The notes below the pieces were generated by a model. It was given only the letters and a program-made list of their open reading frames with translations, was not told the DNA's origin and searched no databases. From Gemmatimonadaceae bacterium (GTDB lineage: Bacteria > Gemmatimonadota > Gemmatimonadetes > Gemmatimonadales > Gemmatimonadaceae): DNA of 64,000 nt. Positions 1-8,117 of the stretch are shown here, piece after piece. The translations under genes were made by a program, and so were the position numbers. The stretch spans positions 186,001 to 250,000 of the forward strand of contig JADKJT010000005.1 of NCBI GenBank assembly GCA_016720905.1, written 5' to 3'. Each line of letters begins with the position of its first letter. The first letter of the stretch is position 1.

Positions 1-417
1 GAATGGGTCGCCGACAGTCTGCTGGCGCGTGTTGACAAGGCGGTGCAGTCAGCATCGTCACCCCTGAACGCGCTCGAATCGCTGTTCCTGGCCCATGTGC
101 AGTTTGTGGCCTCGCACCCCGGTGTGCCGCGCATCGTATTCAGTGAACTGCAGCGCGCGAAACCGTCGGGGGCCAGGCGCGTGGTCGACACGTTGCTGCG
201 GCGATACAGCGAGCGCGTCTCACACCTCATCCGCGATGCCAAAGTCAGTGGTGAAGTGGACGAGGCCATCGACGCCGAAGCGGCGGCAGTGCTATTTGTG
301 GGCACCATTCAGGGCCTGGTGATGCAGTCGCTCATGCATGGCGATGCGTCGCGAATCCTGCGCGATGCCCCTCGCGTGTTCGTGCTCTATCGTCGCGGCA
401 TCGAGCGTGCCGTATGA
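1..417 (+). CDS. TetR/AcrR-type transcriptional regulator, C-terminal part (5' end outside window)
   Basis: The reading frame is open from base 1, so the N-terminal DNA-binding helix-turn-helix lies upstream of the window. The visible part is all-helical and looks like the TetR ligand-binding/dimerisation domain, including the stretch LNALESLFLAHVQFVASHP and a C-terminal VLFVGTIQGLVMQ helix. A GTG at 43 is in frame but is probably internal. The stop overlaps the ATG of the adaptor gene (ATGA at 414-417), so the two are translationally coupled. The regulator therefore probably controls the export operon that follows, as is usual for TetR genes next to efflux genes. The family is inferred from the C-terminal half only. 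Confidence 0.7.
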   Translation, partial: EWVADSLLARVDKAVQSASSPLNALESLFLAHVQFVASHPGVPRIVFSELQRAKPSGARRVVDTLLRRYSERVSHLIRDAKVSGEVDEAIDAEAAAVLFVGTIQGLVMQSLMHGDASRILRDAPRVFVLYRRGIERAV

Positions 418-1565
418 CCGGCCTTCCGCTCAAACGTCGCACACTTATCGTGTCGGTCGTTGGCCTCACGCTGTTCGCGCTATTCGTATTCGTGGCGGTA
501 CGCGCTGGGCCGCTGGCACCAATCGCCGTGACCGTCACCACCGTGGATGCCCAACCGGTGTCGCCGACAATCTTCGGCGTTGGCACGGTCGAATCCCGCT
601 ACAGCTACCGCATTGGCCCCACGACCGCAGGGCGCGTAAAACGCGTTCTGGTCGAGGTCGGTGATCGCGTGGCCGCAGGACAACTTCTGAGCGAAATAGA
701 CGCCGTCGACCTTGAAGATCGACGGCAGGCGCAGTTGGCCACGATTCGACGCAGTGAAGCGGCACTCGGTGACGTTGATGCGCGGCAACGCTTCGCGCAA
801 ACCGAAGAGCGACGGTATGAGCAACTGTTGGCTGCCCGTTCGACCAGTGAAGAAATTCTTGCGTCTAAACGTCAGGCACGCCAGATCGCCGATGCCTCAC
901 TGGCAAGTGCACGCGAAGAGCTTGCGCGCACACGCGCCGAGCGCGATGGGCTGAATGCACAATTGCAGAATCTTCGGCTCATCGCGCCGGTCGCCGGTCT
1001 GATCGTTGCGCGCGACGCCGACCCCGGCACGACGGTCGTCGCCGGGCAGTCGGTGATCGAGCTCGTGGATCCTCGCTCGCTGTGGGTGCACGTGCGCTTC
1101 GATCAGGGCAACGCGGAAGGACTGAAAGCCGGGCTCCTGGCCAACGTCGTGCTGCGCTCGCGAGGCGAGAAGCCACTGCCGGGGCGCGTACTACGCCGGG
1201 AACCTCGTGCCGATGCTGTCACCGAGGAGATGCTCGCCAAGGTGACATTGACCGCCATGCCCGATCCGCTGCCGTCCATCGGAGAACTCGCCGAAGTGAC
1301 CGTGAGCCTGCCCACACTACCCTCATCGCCGGTCGTTCCGAACGCCGCCGTGCACCGGGTCAATGGAACCGTCGGCGTGTGGCACGTGGTGAATGGCGAT
1401 CTGCAATTCACTCCGGTCACAATCGGCGCCGCCGATCTAAATGGTCATGTACAGGTGCGCACTGGGCTTCGCGTTGGCGATCGCATTGTGGTGTATAGTG
1501 CCAAATCACTGAGCGCGCGCAGTCGCATTTCCATCGTTGATCGCATCGCCGGAGTGGCGAGATGA
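414..1565 (+). CDS. Periplasmic adaptor (membrane-fusion) protein, HlyD/RND-MFP family
   Basis: 383 residues. One N-terminal membrane anchor (about residues 10-28) is followed by a biotinyl-lipoyl-like half domain (GRVKRVLVEVGDRVAAGQLL, about 70-90). A charged Ala/Arg/Glu-rich coiled-coil hairpin spans about 95-180. The second lipoyl half follows (LRLIAPVAGLIVARDADPG), then a beta-barrel domain. This order is typical of adaptors that bridge an inner-membrane transporter and a TolC-type channel. The gene overlaps the regulator upstream and the permease downstream by 4 bp each. With an FtsX-like permease, an ABC ATPase and an OMF gene next door, it most likely belongs to an ABC-type (MacA/DevB-like) exporter rather than an RND pump. 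The substrate cannot be read from sequence. Confidence 0.9.
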   Translation: MTGLPLKRRTLIVSVVGLTLFALFVFVAVRAGPLAPIAVTVTTVDAQPVSPTIFGVGTVESRYSYRIGPTTAGRVKRVLVEVGDRVAAGQLLSEIDAVDLEDRRQAQLATIRRSEAALGDVDARQRFAQTEERRYEQLLAARSTSEEILASKRQARQIADASLASAREELARTRAERDGLNAQLQNLRLIAPVAGLIVARDADPGTTVVAGQSVIELVDPRSLWVHVRFDQGNAEGLKAGLLANVVLRSRGEKPLPGRVLRREPRADAVTEEMLAKVTLTAMPDPLPSIGELAEVTVSLPTLPSSPVVPNAAVHRVNGTVGVWHVVNGDLQFTPVTIGAADLNGHVQVRTGLRVGDRIVVYSAKSLSARSRISIVDRIAGVAR

Positions 1566-2764
1566 TCAGCCTGGCCGGACGGGATATCCTGCACGCCTGG
1601 GGAAAATTCGTCCTGACCGGTTTCGGTCTTGGTCTGCTCATCGGTGTGACGTTGACCATGGCGGGCGTGTACCGCGGCATGGTAGACGACGGCAAGGCGC
1701 TCCTCGACAACAGCAGCGCGGAACTGTGGGTGGTGCAGCAGGAAACATTGGGTCCCTACGCGGAGCCGTCCAGTCTCTATGATGATCTGTACCGTGGGAT
1801 TCTCGCCGTGCCCGGCGTTGATCAAGCGGCCAACGTCACGTACCTCACCATGCAGGTCCGCACCGCACGGCAAGATGTTCGGGCGATGGTGGTTGGAATC
1901 GCGTCTGGCGAGCCGGGCACACCAGGCTGGCCACCCTATCTCGTGGCTGGCCGACAGATCACTCGCAGTCACTATGAAGCCGTAGCTGACATTGCCAGCG
2001 GGTTCAGCCTCGGCGATCACATCAGGCTTCGCCGCAATTCGTACACGGTGGTCGGTCTCACGCGCCGCATGGTGTCGTCGGGCGGCGATCCGATGGTGTT
2101 CATTCCGCTCAAGGACGCCCAGCAAGCCCAGTTTCTCAAGGACAACGATGCGGTGTTGCAGCTTCGACGCCGCACCGGCGAGAATCCCGCTTTCAACCGG
2201 GCCGGTGTGCCGGGATTGCTCGACGCGGTGATCGGATCGCAGAGTCGGAACCCGTATGTCAACGCCGTACTGGTTCGCCTCAAACCTGGATATGTGCCGG
2301 ACGACGTCGCCGCCGCTATCGCACGTTCGCAGCGCCTGACGGTTTACACGCGACCGCAGATGGAAGGCATTCTCGTTGGCAAATTGATTGCCACATCCGC
2401 CAGGCAGATTGGAATGTTTCTGGTGATCCTGGCGATCGTGAGTGCGGCGATTGTCGCCTTCATCATCTACACGATGACGCTTGGCAAGATTCGCGAGATC
2501 GCCGTCCTCAAGTTGATTGGCACGAAAAACCGCACGATCGCCGCCATGATCCTCCAGCAAGCGATTGGATTGGGCGTGATCGGGTTCGTGGTCGGCAAGA
2601 TCGCGGCAACATTCTGGGCGCCGATCTTTCCCAAGTACGTGCTGCTCGTGCCGCGCGACTCACTGGTCGGCTTTTTTGCCGTGATGCTGATCTGCGTGCT
2701 CGCCAGTCTCATTGCCATTCACGCGGCGCTCAAGGTCGATCCGGCCGAAGCCATTGGAGGCTGA
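1562..2764 (+). CDS. ABC transporter permease, FtsX/MacB/DevC-like
   Basis: 400 residues. There is one N-terminal transmembrane segment (about 15-35), a large extracytoplasmic domain (about 40-275), then three transmembrane segments near the C-terminus (about 280-305, 325-350, 365-390). This is the four-helix MacB/FtsX architecture. The helix IVAFIIYTMTLGKIREIAVL and the following LKLIGTKNRTI match the FtsX coupling region. The start codon overlaps the adaptor stop (ATGA). The ATPase follows one base after its stop, so adaptor, permease and ATPase are one transcription unit forming the inner-membrane engine of a tripartite exporter. Confidence 0.88.
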   Translation: MISLAGRDILHAWGKFVLTGFGLGLLIGVTLTMAGVYRGMVDDGKALLDNSSAELWVVQQETLGPYAEPSSLYDDLYRGILAVPGVDQAANVTYLTMQVRTARQDVRAMVVGIASGEPGTPGWPPYLVAGRQITRSHYEAVADIASGFSLGDHIRLRRNSYTVVGLTRRMVSSGGDPMVFIPLKDAQQAQFLKDNDAVLQLRRRTGENPAFNRAGVPGLLDAVIGSQSRNPYVNAVLVRLKPGYVPDDVAAAIARSQRLTVYTRPQMEGILVGKLIATSARQIGMFLVILAIVSAAIVAFIIYTMTLGKIREIAVLKLIGTKNRTIAAMILQQAIGLGVIGFVVGKIAATFWAPIFPKYVLLVPRDSLVGFFAVMLICVLASLIAIHAALKVDPAEAIGG

Positions 2765-2765
2765 C

Positions 2766-3491
2766 ATGAGTGCACGGGGCATACTGGTTGAAGGACTCAC
2801 CAAGCGCTATGGCGCCGGAGATACGGCGGTCGATGCCCTCAAGGGCGTGGACATGTATGTCGCGCCAGGCGAAGTGGTCGGTCTCATCGGCCCTTCAGGC
2901 TCTGGGAAGTCCACGCTGCTCAAGTGTCTTGGTGCCGTGATCGAACCCTCCTCCGGCCGCATGGTCCTCGACAATCAGGTGATATACGACAACGCCTGGA
3001 AAATTCCCGACCTGCGCACGCTCCGTCGTGACCGGATTGGTTTCGTCTTTCAGGCGCCGTACCTCATTCCGTTTCTCGACGTCACGGACAATGTGGCGCT
3101 GCTCCCGATGCTGGCCGGTGTTGCCAATGGAGAAGCCCGTTCGCGAGCGCGGGCACTGCTCGACGCGCTCGACGTGGGGCACCGCGCGAATGGCATGCCC
3201 TCACAACTCTCCGGCGGTGAGCAGCAGCGGGTCTCAATCGCGCGGGCGCTGGTCAACCGCCCTCCGGTCATCTTGGCGGACGAACCAACCGCTCCACTGG
3301 ACAGCGAACGGGCGCTCACCGTGATCGGCATCCTGCATGAGATGGCACATCGCTATGAGACCGCCATCATCGTGGTCACGCACGACGAGAAAATCATCCC
3401 GACGTTCAAGCGCATCTATCACATCCGCGACGGCAAGACTCATGAAGAAGTCGGCGAGGGGCGGGAATTCGCTGGAGCACGACGTGCGTGA
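2766..3491 (+). CDS. ABC transporter ATP-binding protein (MacB/LolD-like)
   Basis: 241 residues from ATG 2766, one base after the permease stop; the open frame extends further upstream but inside the permease gene. Walker A is GPSGSGKS, the Q-loop region is FVFQAPYLIPFLDVTDN, the signature is LSGGEQQRVSIARAL, Walker B is VILADEPTAPLDS and the H-loop is VVTHDEK. All catalytic elements of a type VII (MacB/LolD/DevA) ATPase are present. The usual LDEPT...LD is DEPTAPLD here, with Pro in place of the commoner Asn/Gly. It powers the FtsX-like permease encoded just upstream. Confidence 0.93.
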   Translation: MSARGILVEGLTKRYGAGDTAVDALKGVDMYVAPGEVVGLIGPSGSGKSTLLKCLGAVIEPSSGRMVLDNQVIYDNAWKIPDLRTLRRDRIGFVFQAPYLIPFLDVTDNVALLPMLAGVANGEARSRARALLDALDVGHRANGMPSQLSGGEQQRVSIARALVNRPPVILADEPTAPLDSERALTVIGILHEMAHRYETAIIVVTHDEKIIPTFKRIYHIRDGKTHEEVGEGREFAGARRA

Positions 3492-3498
3492 CCCGCTC

Positions 3499-4977
3499 AT
3501 GAAACCCGGTAGGCCTTTCACGGCGTTGGTCGTGATGACGATGCTGACGGGCTGCGCATCCGGCCCGGCCTTTGTGCCGCCCACCGCGCCCACTGGCAGC
3601 GCGTATTCGGCCATTCCCTTGTCAGCCCGCACCGACTCGGCACTGGGCGCGCTTGGTGGGTCGCAGCGCTTCGTTGAAGGTGTGAACGCCGACGCCGCAT
3701 GGTGGCGCGAGTTGCGTTCGCCAAAGCTGGACACGCTTATCGCGCAGGCATTGATCGCCAGTCCATCACTGGACGCGGCCGAGGCCACGCTGCGGCAGGC
3801 GCAGGAACGCTATGCCGCGCAATCCGGCAACAGCCACTATCCACAGGTGGACGCGGGCTTCGGCGCTCAACGCCAGCGCTTCAACCCATCGGCGCTGGGG
3901 CAGGATGCCGAACCACGGGAGTTCAGCCTGTTCAGTGCGACGGTAGGTGTTCGGTATCGACTCGATCTGGCTGGCGGCAACCGACGCGCGCTTGAGGCAC
4001 TCGCGGCCCGCGCCGACTATCAACAGTTCCAAGTGGAAGGGGCCCGCCTCACTCTGTCCGCCAGTATCGCCGGCACGGCCGTGCGCCAAGCGCAACTGTC
4101 TGCACTCGTCGATGCCATGGAAGCGATGCTGCGCATCGAAGACGACCAGCTCGCCATCACCCGTGAGCGTCTGCGTCTTGGTGCCGCCTCCGACGACGAA
4201 GTACTCGCCCTACAACTCCAGCGTGAACAAAGTCGTGCGGCCATTCCGCAGCAGCGTACGCTGCAGCAGCAAAGCCGACATCTGCTGGCCACGCTCGTTG
4301 GTCGTGCGCCAAGTGATGGCAGCGTGCCCCGGTTTGAAATGGCAGAGTTCACACTCCCTGTCACGGTGCCCGTCACCGTGCCGTCAGAACTCGTGCGACG
4401 TCGTCCGGACATTCGGGCCGCGGAAGCCTTGATGCGTGCGGCCAACGCAGAGTACGGCAGTGCCGTGGCGAAGTCGTATCCGCAATTCAACCTGAGCGGC
4501 ACCCTGGGTTCGCAAGCGCTCACGGCCGGGGCCCTGTTCGGCAGCGGATCCGCCCTGTGGAGTCTGGTTGCGCAGCTCACGCAACCGCTGTTCAATCCGG
4601 GGCTATCTGCCGACAAGCGGGGCGCGCTGGCCGCGTTTGACGCGGCGGCAGCGAACTATCAGAACGTGGTGCTTGGCGCGTTACGCAATGTCGCCGACCA
4701 ACTGCGCGCACTGGATAGCGACGCACAAGCCCTGTCGGCGTGGGCAAGTGCGGACGCCGCCGCACGCGCCGCGCTGGAGTCGGTGCAGCGACAGTATTCG
4801 CTGGGGTCCGCAAGCTATTTGCAAGTGCTCACGATGCAGCATCAGGCGCAGCAGACGCAAGCTCCCCTCATCGCGGCCCGTGCGCAGCGGTTGGTGGATA
4901 CCATCGCGCTGTATCAGGCACTTGGCGGCGATGAGACGCCGCTCACATTCGGCTCCATTACGCGGAGGATGAAATGA
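3499..4977 (+). CDS. Outer-membrane efflux lipoprotein, NodT/TolC (OMF) family
   Basis: 492 residues from ATG 3499. It begins with a lipoprotein signal ending VMTMLTGCASG, so it is acylated at that Cys. Two OEP repeats follow: about 60-240 starting LDTLIAQALIASPSLDAAEATLRQAQ, and about 300-485 with the NodT hallmark ELVRRRPDIRAAEALMRAAN and SYPQFNLSGTLG. It forms the outer-membrane duct of the exporter. A GTG at 3484 overlapping the ATPase stop is an alternative start. The ATG is preferred because it begins directly with the signal peptide. Its stop overlaps the start of the next small gene (ATGA). Confidence 0.92.
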   Translation: MKPGRPFTALVVMTMLTGCASGPAFVPPTAPTGSAYSAIPLSARTDSALGALGGSQRFVEGVNADAAWWRELRSPKLDTLIAQALIASPSLDAAEATLRQAQERYAAQSGNSHYPQVDAGFGAQRQRFNPSALGQDAEPREFSLFSATVGVRYRLDLAGGNRRALEALAARADYQQFQVEGARLTLSASIAGTAVRQAQLSALVDAMEAMLRIEDDQLAITRERLRLGAASDDEVLALQLQREQSRAAIPQQRTLQQQSRHLLATLVGRAPSDGSVPRFEMAEFTLPVTVPVTVPSELVRRRPDIRAAEALMRAANAEYGSAVAKSYPQFNLSGTLGSQALTAGALFGSGSALWSLVAQLTQPLFNPGLSADKRGALAAFDAAAANYQNVVLGALRNVADQLRALDSDAQALSAWASADAAARAALESVQRQYSLGSASYLQVLTMQHQAQQTQAPLIAARAQRLVDTIALYQALGGDETPLTFGSITRRMK

Positions 4978-5381
4978 ACGCCGTTCAGCACCTGCATGAC
5001 ATGCCGCGCCGCGTCGCGGCCATCGTCGCGGCCATCGTCGCGGTCGTATTCGGCATTGTCACCGTCATTGCGGGCGGTCGAGTGCTGTTTGGCGGTTCTG
5101 ACCCCGGCTATGTCGTATTCCGACCGCTGCTGATGTTCAATACGGCAATGGGTGTGGCGTATATCACGGCCGGCCTTGCCATCTGGCGCGGCGCTCAGTG
5201 GCGTGTCGTTGCGACGGGTACGATTGCGGTGCTCAACCTGGTCGTGCTTGGCGCGATCGTTTTCGTGTATGCGCGCGGCGGCGGCGTGGCCATCGACAGT
5301 CTTCGCGCGATGACCTTTCGGAGCGTGGTGTGGCTGGCGCTGCTGGTGAGCCTGGCGTGGAAACGCAACCGCAACACCTGA
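4974..5381 (+). CDS. Small four-helix integral membrane protein, unknown function
   Basis: 135 residues with four hydrophobic segments (about 14-34, 48-68, 76-98, 112-128) and a basic C-terminal tail (KRNRN). The start overlaps the OMF stop by 4 bp, so it is the last gene of the export operon and probably assists or senses the pump. I recognise no named family. Nothing resembling a metal or catalytic motif is visible. Confidence 0.65.
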   Translation: MNAVQHLHDMPRRVAAIVAAIVAVVFGIVTVIAGGRVLFGGSDPGYVVFRPLLMFNTAMGVAYITAGLAIWRGAQWRVVATGTIAVLNLVVLGAIVFVYARGGGVAIDSLRAMTFRSVVWLALLVSLAWKRNRNT

Positions 5382-5612
5382 CCATCTCCACCACTACCAC
5401 CGCCCGGGGTGGCACTTTGTGATTTGCGTCGTGACCGGATTCGTGTGCAAGCCGGTGAACGATCGACTTTCCATCGTGATCCAATTCTTGCGGTCTTCAG
5501 TCAGCGGCCAGAATCCTCTTGAACTCGGAGTCTTCCCGACGGAAGCGGGTGGCGGCCAACGCCGAGGTTAGCGATTAGGCACGAAGTACGGCGGCGCGGT
5601 ACTTTGTCGGAC

Positions 5613-6230
5613 ATGTCCGAAGACGCCACGCACCCGCCCGCGCTGGTCGCAGTCGGGGTAACCGGCAACGAGATCGGTGTGTATGTCGTTGACGTGCAGC
5701 GAGGCGCCACGACCAAGTTGCCGGTGGATGGAGGGCTGACCGCCTGGGGGATGACCGAGAATGGTGACTCGCTGCTGTTCAGCGCGGGCCGCAACCAGCT
5801 GTTCATTCGCGCCATGGATGGAAGCGGTACACAGGTGCCAGTGCTGACGTTTCCCGACTGGACGCCCTTGGCGACACTCAGCGCGTGGGGGCCGTGGATT
5901 GCGTTCACCGGCCGGTTCGGCGGCGTTATGCAACGCATCGGCGTGGCCCATCGCGATTCGATGGGTTTGGTGCGACCGCTCAGCAGTGCCCCGCGCGAAG
6001 AAAGCGTCCCGGCGATTTCGCCTGATGGTAAGTGGCTGGCGTTCACGTCGGTGGAGGATGGCCGCGAACAGGTGTTCGTGACGGCGTTCCCCATTCCCGG
6101 CGGGCGACTCCCCGTGTCCACGAATAGCGTCGCGTGGCCCTCGTGGCGGCGCGATTCCCGCACCATCTACTTTCAGCAGGGCAATCGCATCATGGCCGCC
6201 GACTTCGACGGTGCGCCATCGCCGCGCTGA
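5613..6230 (+). CDS. TolB-like (WD40-like) beta-propeller fragment, possibly a kinase remnant
   Basis: 205 residues from ATG 5613. Repeating blades of the TolB/PD40 type are visible (SPDGKWLAFTSVEDGREQVF; RRDSRTIYFQQGNRIMAADF), enough for about three to four blades and not a closed propeller. There is no signal peptide. In Gemmatimonadota and Acidobacteriota such blades usually form the C-terminal half of Ser/Thr kinases, so this may be the tail of a kinase whose N-terminal part is lost. The last blade stops abruptly. The 222 bp upstream hold no recognisable gene. Treat it as an expressed ORF of uncertain status. Confidence 0.45.
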   Translation: MSEDATHPPALVAVGVTGNEIGVYVVDVQRGATTKLPVDGGLTAWGMTENGDSLLFSAGRNQLFIRAMDGSGTQVPVLTFPDWTPLATLSAWGPWIAFTGRFGGVMQRIGVAHRDSMGLVRPLSSAPREESVPAISPDGKWLAFTSVEDGREQVFVTAFPIPGGRLPVSTNSVAWPSWRRDSRTIYFQQGNRIMAADFDGAPSPR

Positions 6231-6307
6231 CGGTGAAGCTGAACGCGCTGAGCGGGAAGTAGATTGCAATCCAAGCAGTCGCAGGGCAGCGAACACGCGC
6301 TGTCCCT

Positions 6308-7612
6308 TCACGTATTGGGAAAGCCCAGCCGATGGGTCCGTTGAATCTTGTCCCGCCATGCATCGGGCAATTGCGCCGCGGCTGCGAATTCGTGCCATCG
6401 CCTCACCGCCATCTGCACGTCGTCAATGATCGCCGCCGCGCGGCCGCGTTTCATCAGCGCTGACGTTGCGCACGCTTTGAAATCCGCCAACGTAAATCCG
6501 TCGCGTTTGCCATTCAGCGTCATCTGGTGCGTGGCTGTCCAGAGGCCGGATGGATTGTAGCTGTAGGACACGTCAAAGGCGGGAGCGAGTGACCACTCGC
6601 CGTGCCGGTCCATGAGAAACGCGATGTTCTTCACATGATCGTCCTGATTTCGCGCCACGATGTTGAAGACCATCCGTCGGAACTGCTGCTCGAGCGCGGC
6701 GTGCGGCAGGTGCAGTTGGCGCATGGTGCGCAGCGCCTGTTCGTACGAATGGGCACCGGCCTGATTGAAATCGAAATGCGCCAGTGCCCCGAGTGACAGC
6801 ATATGCCGCTTCGCGCCGTCTCTGATGCGATCGAAGCGTTGCGTCATGAAGTGCCGTCGCCCGTTTTCCTCCAGCAACCGGCACTCGGTCATGGCAATGC
6901 CGGCCGCCCTCGCCATCAGGTGATACGCAAACTCGATCGCGCCATAGCCCTGTGGATCGTCCAGCTCCCTATCCTTATTGCCGGCCACGCCGTCGAATTT
7001 CAATAGCCAGTACTCGAAACCGTCGCCGGCCGAAATCTGCCCGGAACGCACTTCGTTCGTGGTACGATTCCACGCGATGACTGCCTTGGCGCGCGCGCCG
7101 CCTGCCGACGTGCCAACGCGCAGAATCTCGCGCAACGCCTTCTCCTTGCCGGCGCCGTGGAAATGCCCCTGCACGTCGCTGCGATGCGTGAGCACGTCAC
7201 TTGCCAGGCGTACGAGTGCGTCGACTTCAATCCTGGCTGCGCGTCGTGGCTTTGGCCCAAGCGTCGGCGCGAACTCGAGCGCGCCCATGCCACGCGCGCC
7301 CGTGTAGCAGAGCCGCTCCACCGCATTGAAGCTGTCGGCGGTACGCCCCTGCGCCGCGAGCCACGCGTTTATCAGGGCGTTGCCGAAGGTGTCGGGCAGC
7401 GAATCCGCCAAAAGCCCGGGGAGTCCGCGAAACGTCTGCCTGGACAGCGCCGGAAACTCGTATACCCGATCACCGAGCGGCAGCGTGAGCGGCGAGAGTT
7501 CGATTCCGCTGCGCGCGAAGTCGGGGTCATACTGAAAAGCGGCGACGTCCTTCCCGTCGCCAAGCACGACGGCGCCGATGGTGCTGCCCCACAACTGCAC
7601 GCGCGCGATCAC
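6308..7612 (-). CDS. hipA: HipA-type serine/threonine kinase toxin
   Basis: 434 residues. The N-terminal HipA_N domain (about 1-105) includes SLPDTFGNALINAWL. The kinase-like C-domain carries the catalytic loop ARNQDDHVKNIAFLMD and the metal-binding LAPAFDVSYSY. In characterised HipA proteins this kinase phosphorylates translation-related targets such as glutamyl-tRNA synthetase and induces dormancy. The target here is unknown. The start overlaps the stop of the upstream HTH gene by 4 bp, the standard hipBA arrangement. All key residues appear intact, so the toxin is probably functional. Confidence 0.93.
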   Translation of the reverse strand: MIARVQLWGSTIGAVVLGDGKDVAAFQYDPDFARSGIELSPLTLPLGDRVYEFPALSRQTFRGLPGLLADSLPDTFGNALINAWLAAQGRTADSFNAVERLCYTGARGMGALEFAPTLGPKPRRAARIEVDALVRLASDVLTHRSDVQGHFHGAGKEKALREILRVGTSAGGARAKAVIAWNRTTNEVRSGQISAGDGFEYWLLKFDGVAGNKDRELDDPQGYGAIEFAYHLMARAAGIAMTECRLLEENGRRHFMTQRFDRIRDGAKRHMLSLGALAHFDFNQAGAHSYEQALRTMRQLHLPHAALEQQFRRMVFNIVARNQDDHVKNIAFLMDRHGEWSLAPAFDVSYSYNPSGLWTATHQMTLNGKRDGFTLADFKACATSALMKRGRAAAIIDDVQMAVRRWHEFAAAAQLPDAWRDKIQRTHRLGFPNT

Positions 7613-7962
7613 GGCGCGTCACCCCACGCCCAGGTCTTGCGCGCGGGTGGGGTCACATTCCGCGATGAGGCCCGCTGGCGTTTGCGACCTTGCCGTGCCA
7701 GTTGCTCCATCGGGGTTGGCGTGGGTTCCGGCACCAGCACGTCAAAGCGCGCCAGCAGTCCCAGCACCCGGCACACGCGCAGGAATCCGGAGAGGTGGGT
7801 CGCGACCTCGCCGGATTCCAAGCGTTCTACGGTCCGTTTGGAGATTCCCGCTTGCTCCGCGAGCGCTGCCTGCGTGAGGTGGTTCGCCAGTCTCGCACTG
7901 GCGAGGCGCGCACCGAGCTCGTGGAGGATGGCCGCGTCGGACAGTTCCGTACTAATCCGCAT
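7609..7962 (-). CDS. hipB: HipB-like HTH antitoxin / autorepressor
   Basis: 117 residues from ATG 7962 (MRISTELSD). An XRE/Cro helix-turn-helix is clear at about residues 17-70 (QAALAEQAGISKRTVERLES). The C-terminal tail is basic and proline-rich and may contact HipA. The open frame runs to 7989. ATG 7962 is preferred because a promoter (TTGACT-N17-ATATTA) lies at 7999-7971, placing the transcription start at or very near this ATG. HipB family proteins neutralise HipA and repress their own promoter. Four repeated sites upstream fit that role. Confidence 0.88.
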   Translation of the reverse strand: MRISTELSDAAILHELGARLASARLANHLTQAALAEQAGISKRTVERLESGEVATHLSGFLRVCRVLGLLARFDVLVPEPTPTPMEQLARQGRKRQRASSRNVTPPARKTWAWGDAP

Positions 7963-7970
7963 AATTGAAC

Positions 7971-7999
7971 TAATATGGCGAATTAGCACCGAAAGTCAA
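7971..7999 (-). promoter_or_regulatory. hipBA promoter
   Basis: Reading leftwards, TTGACT (7999-7994) and ATATTA (7976-7971) are separated by 17 bp. The -10 element lies inside the first operator repeat. The ATG at 7962 is only 8 bp past the -10 box, so the mRNA is predicted to be leaderless or nearly so. Confidence 0.55.
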
Positions 8000-8094
8000 T
8001 GTAAATCGACTAATATGGCGACAGTGAATGAATTGCCTTTAACGACGAATTAAGCCACTTATAGACGTTGATTCGCCTATAACGGCGAGTTAAG
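7971..8094. repeat. Four-copy operator-like repeat array upstream of hipBA
   Basis: Four related ~17-bp sites lie in the same orientation. Site 1 at 7971 is TAATATGGCGAATTAGC. Site 2 at 8011 is TAATATGGCGACAGTGA. Site 3 at 8038 is TTTAACGACGAATTAAG. Site 4 at 8078 is TATAACGGCGAGTTAAG. Start-to-start spacing is 40, 27 and 40 bp. Site 1 with its preceding C is an inverted repeat (CTAAT-N7-ATTAG), and site 4 is preceded by CGCC facing GGCG. This is the pattern expected for cooperative HipB binding. The array fills almost all of the gap between hipB and the propeller gene. Confidence 0.6.
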
Positions 8095-8117
8095 TGACAA
8101 GTTCGCCGGAGGCTCCG

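Noticed and set aside
414..4977. Reading the export operon as an RND pump because of the HlyD-like adaptor and NodT-like channel
   Set aside because: There is no RND permease of about 1000 residues. The inner-membrane parts are an FtsX-like permease and an ABC ATPase.
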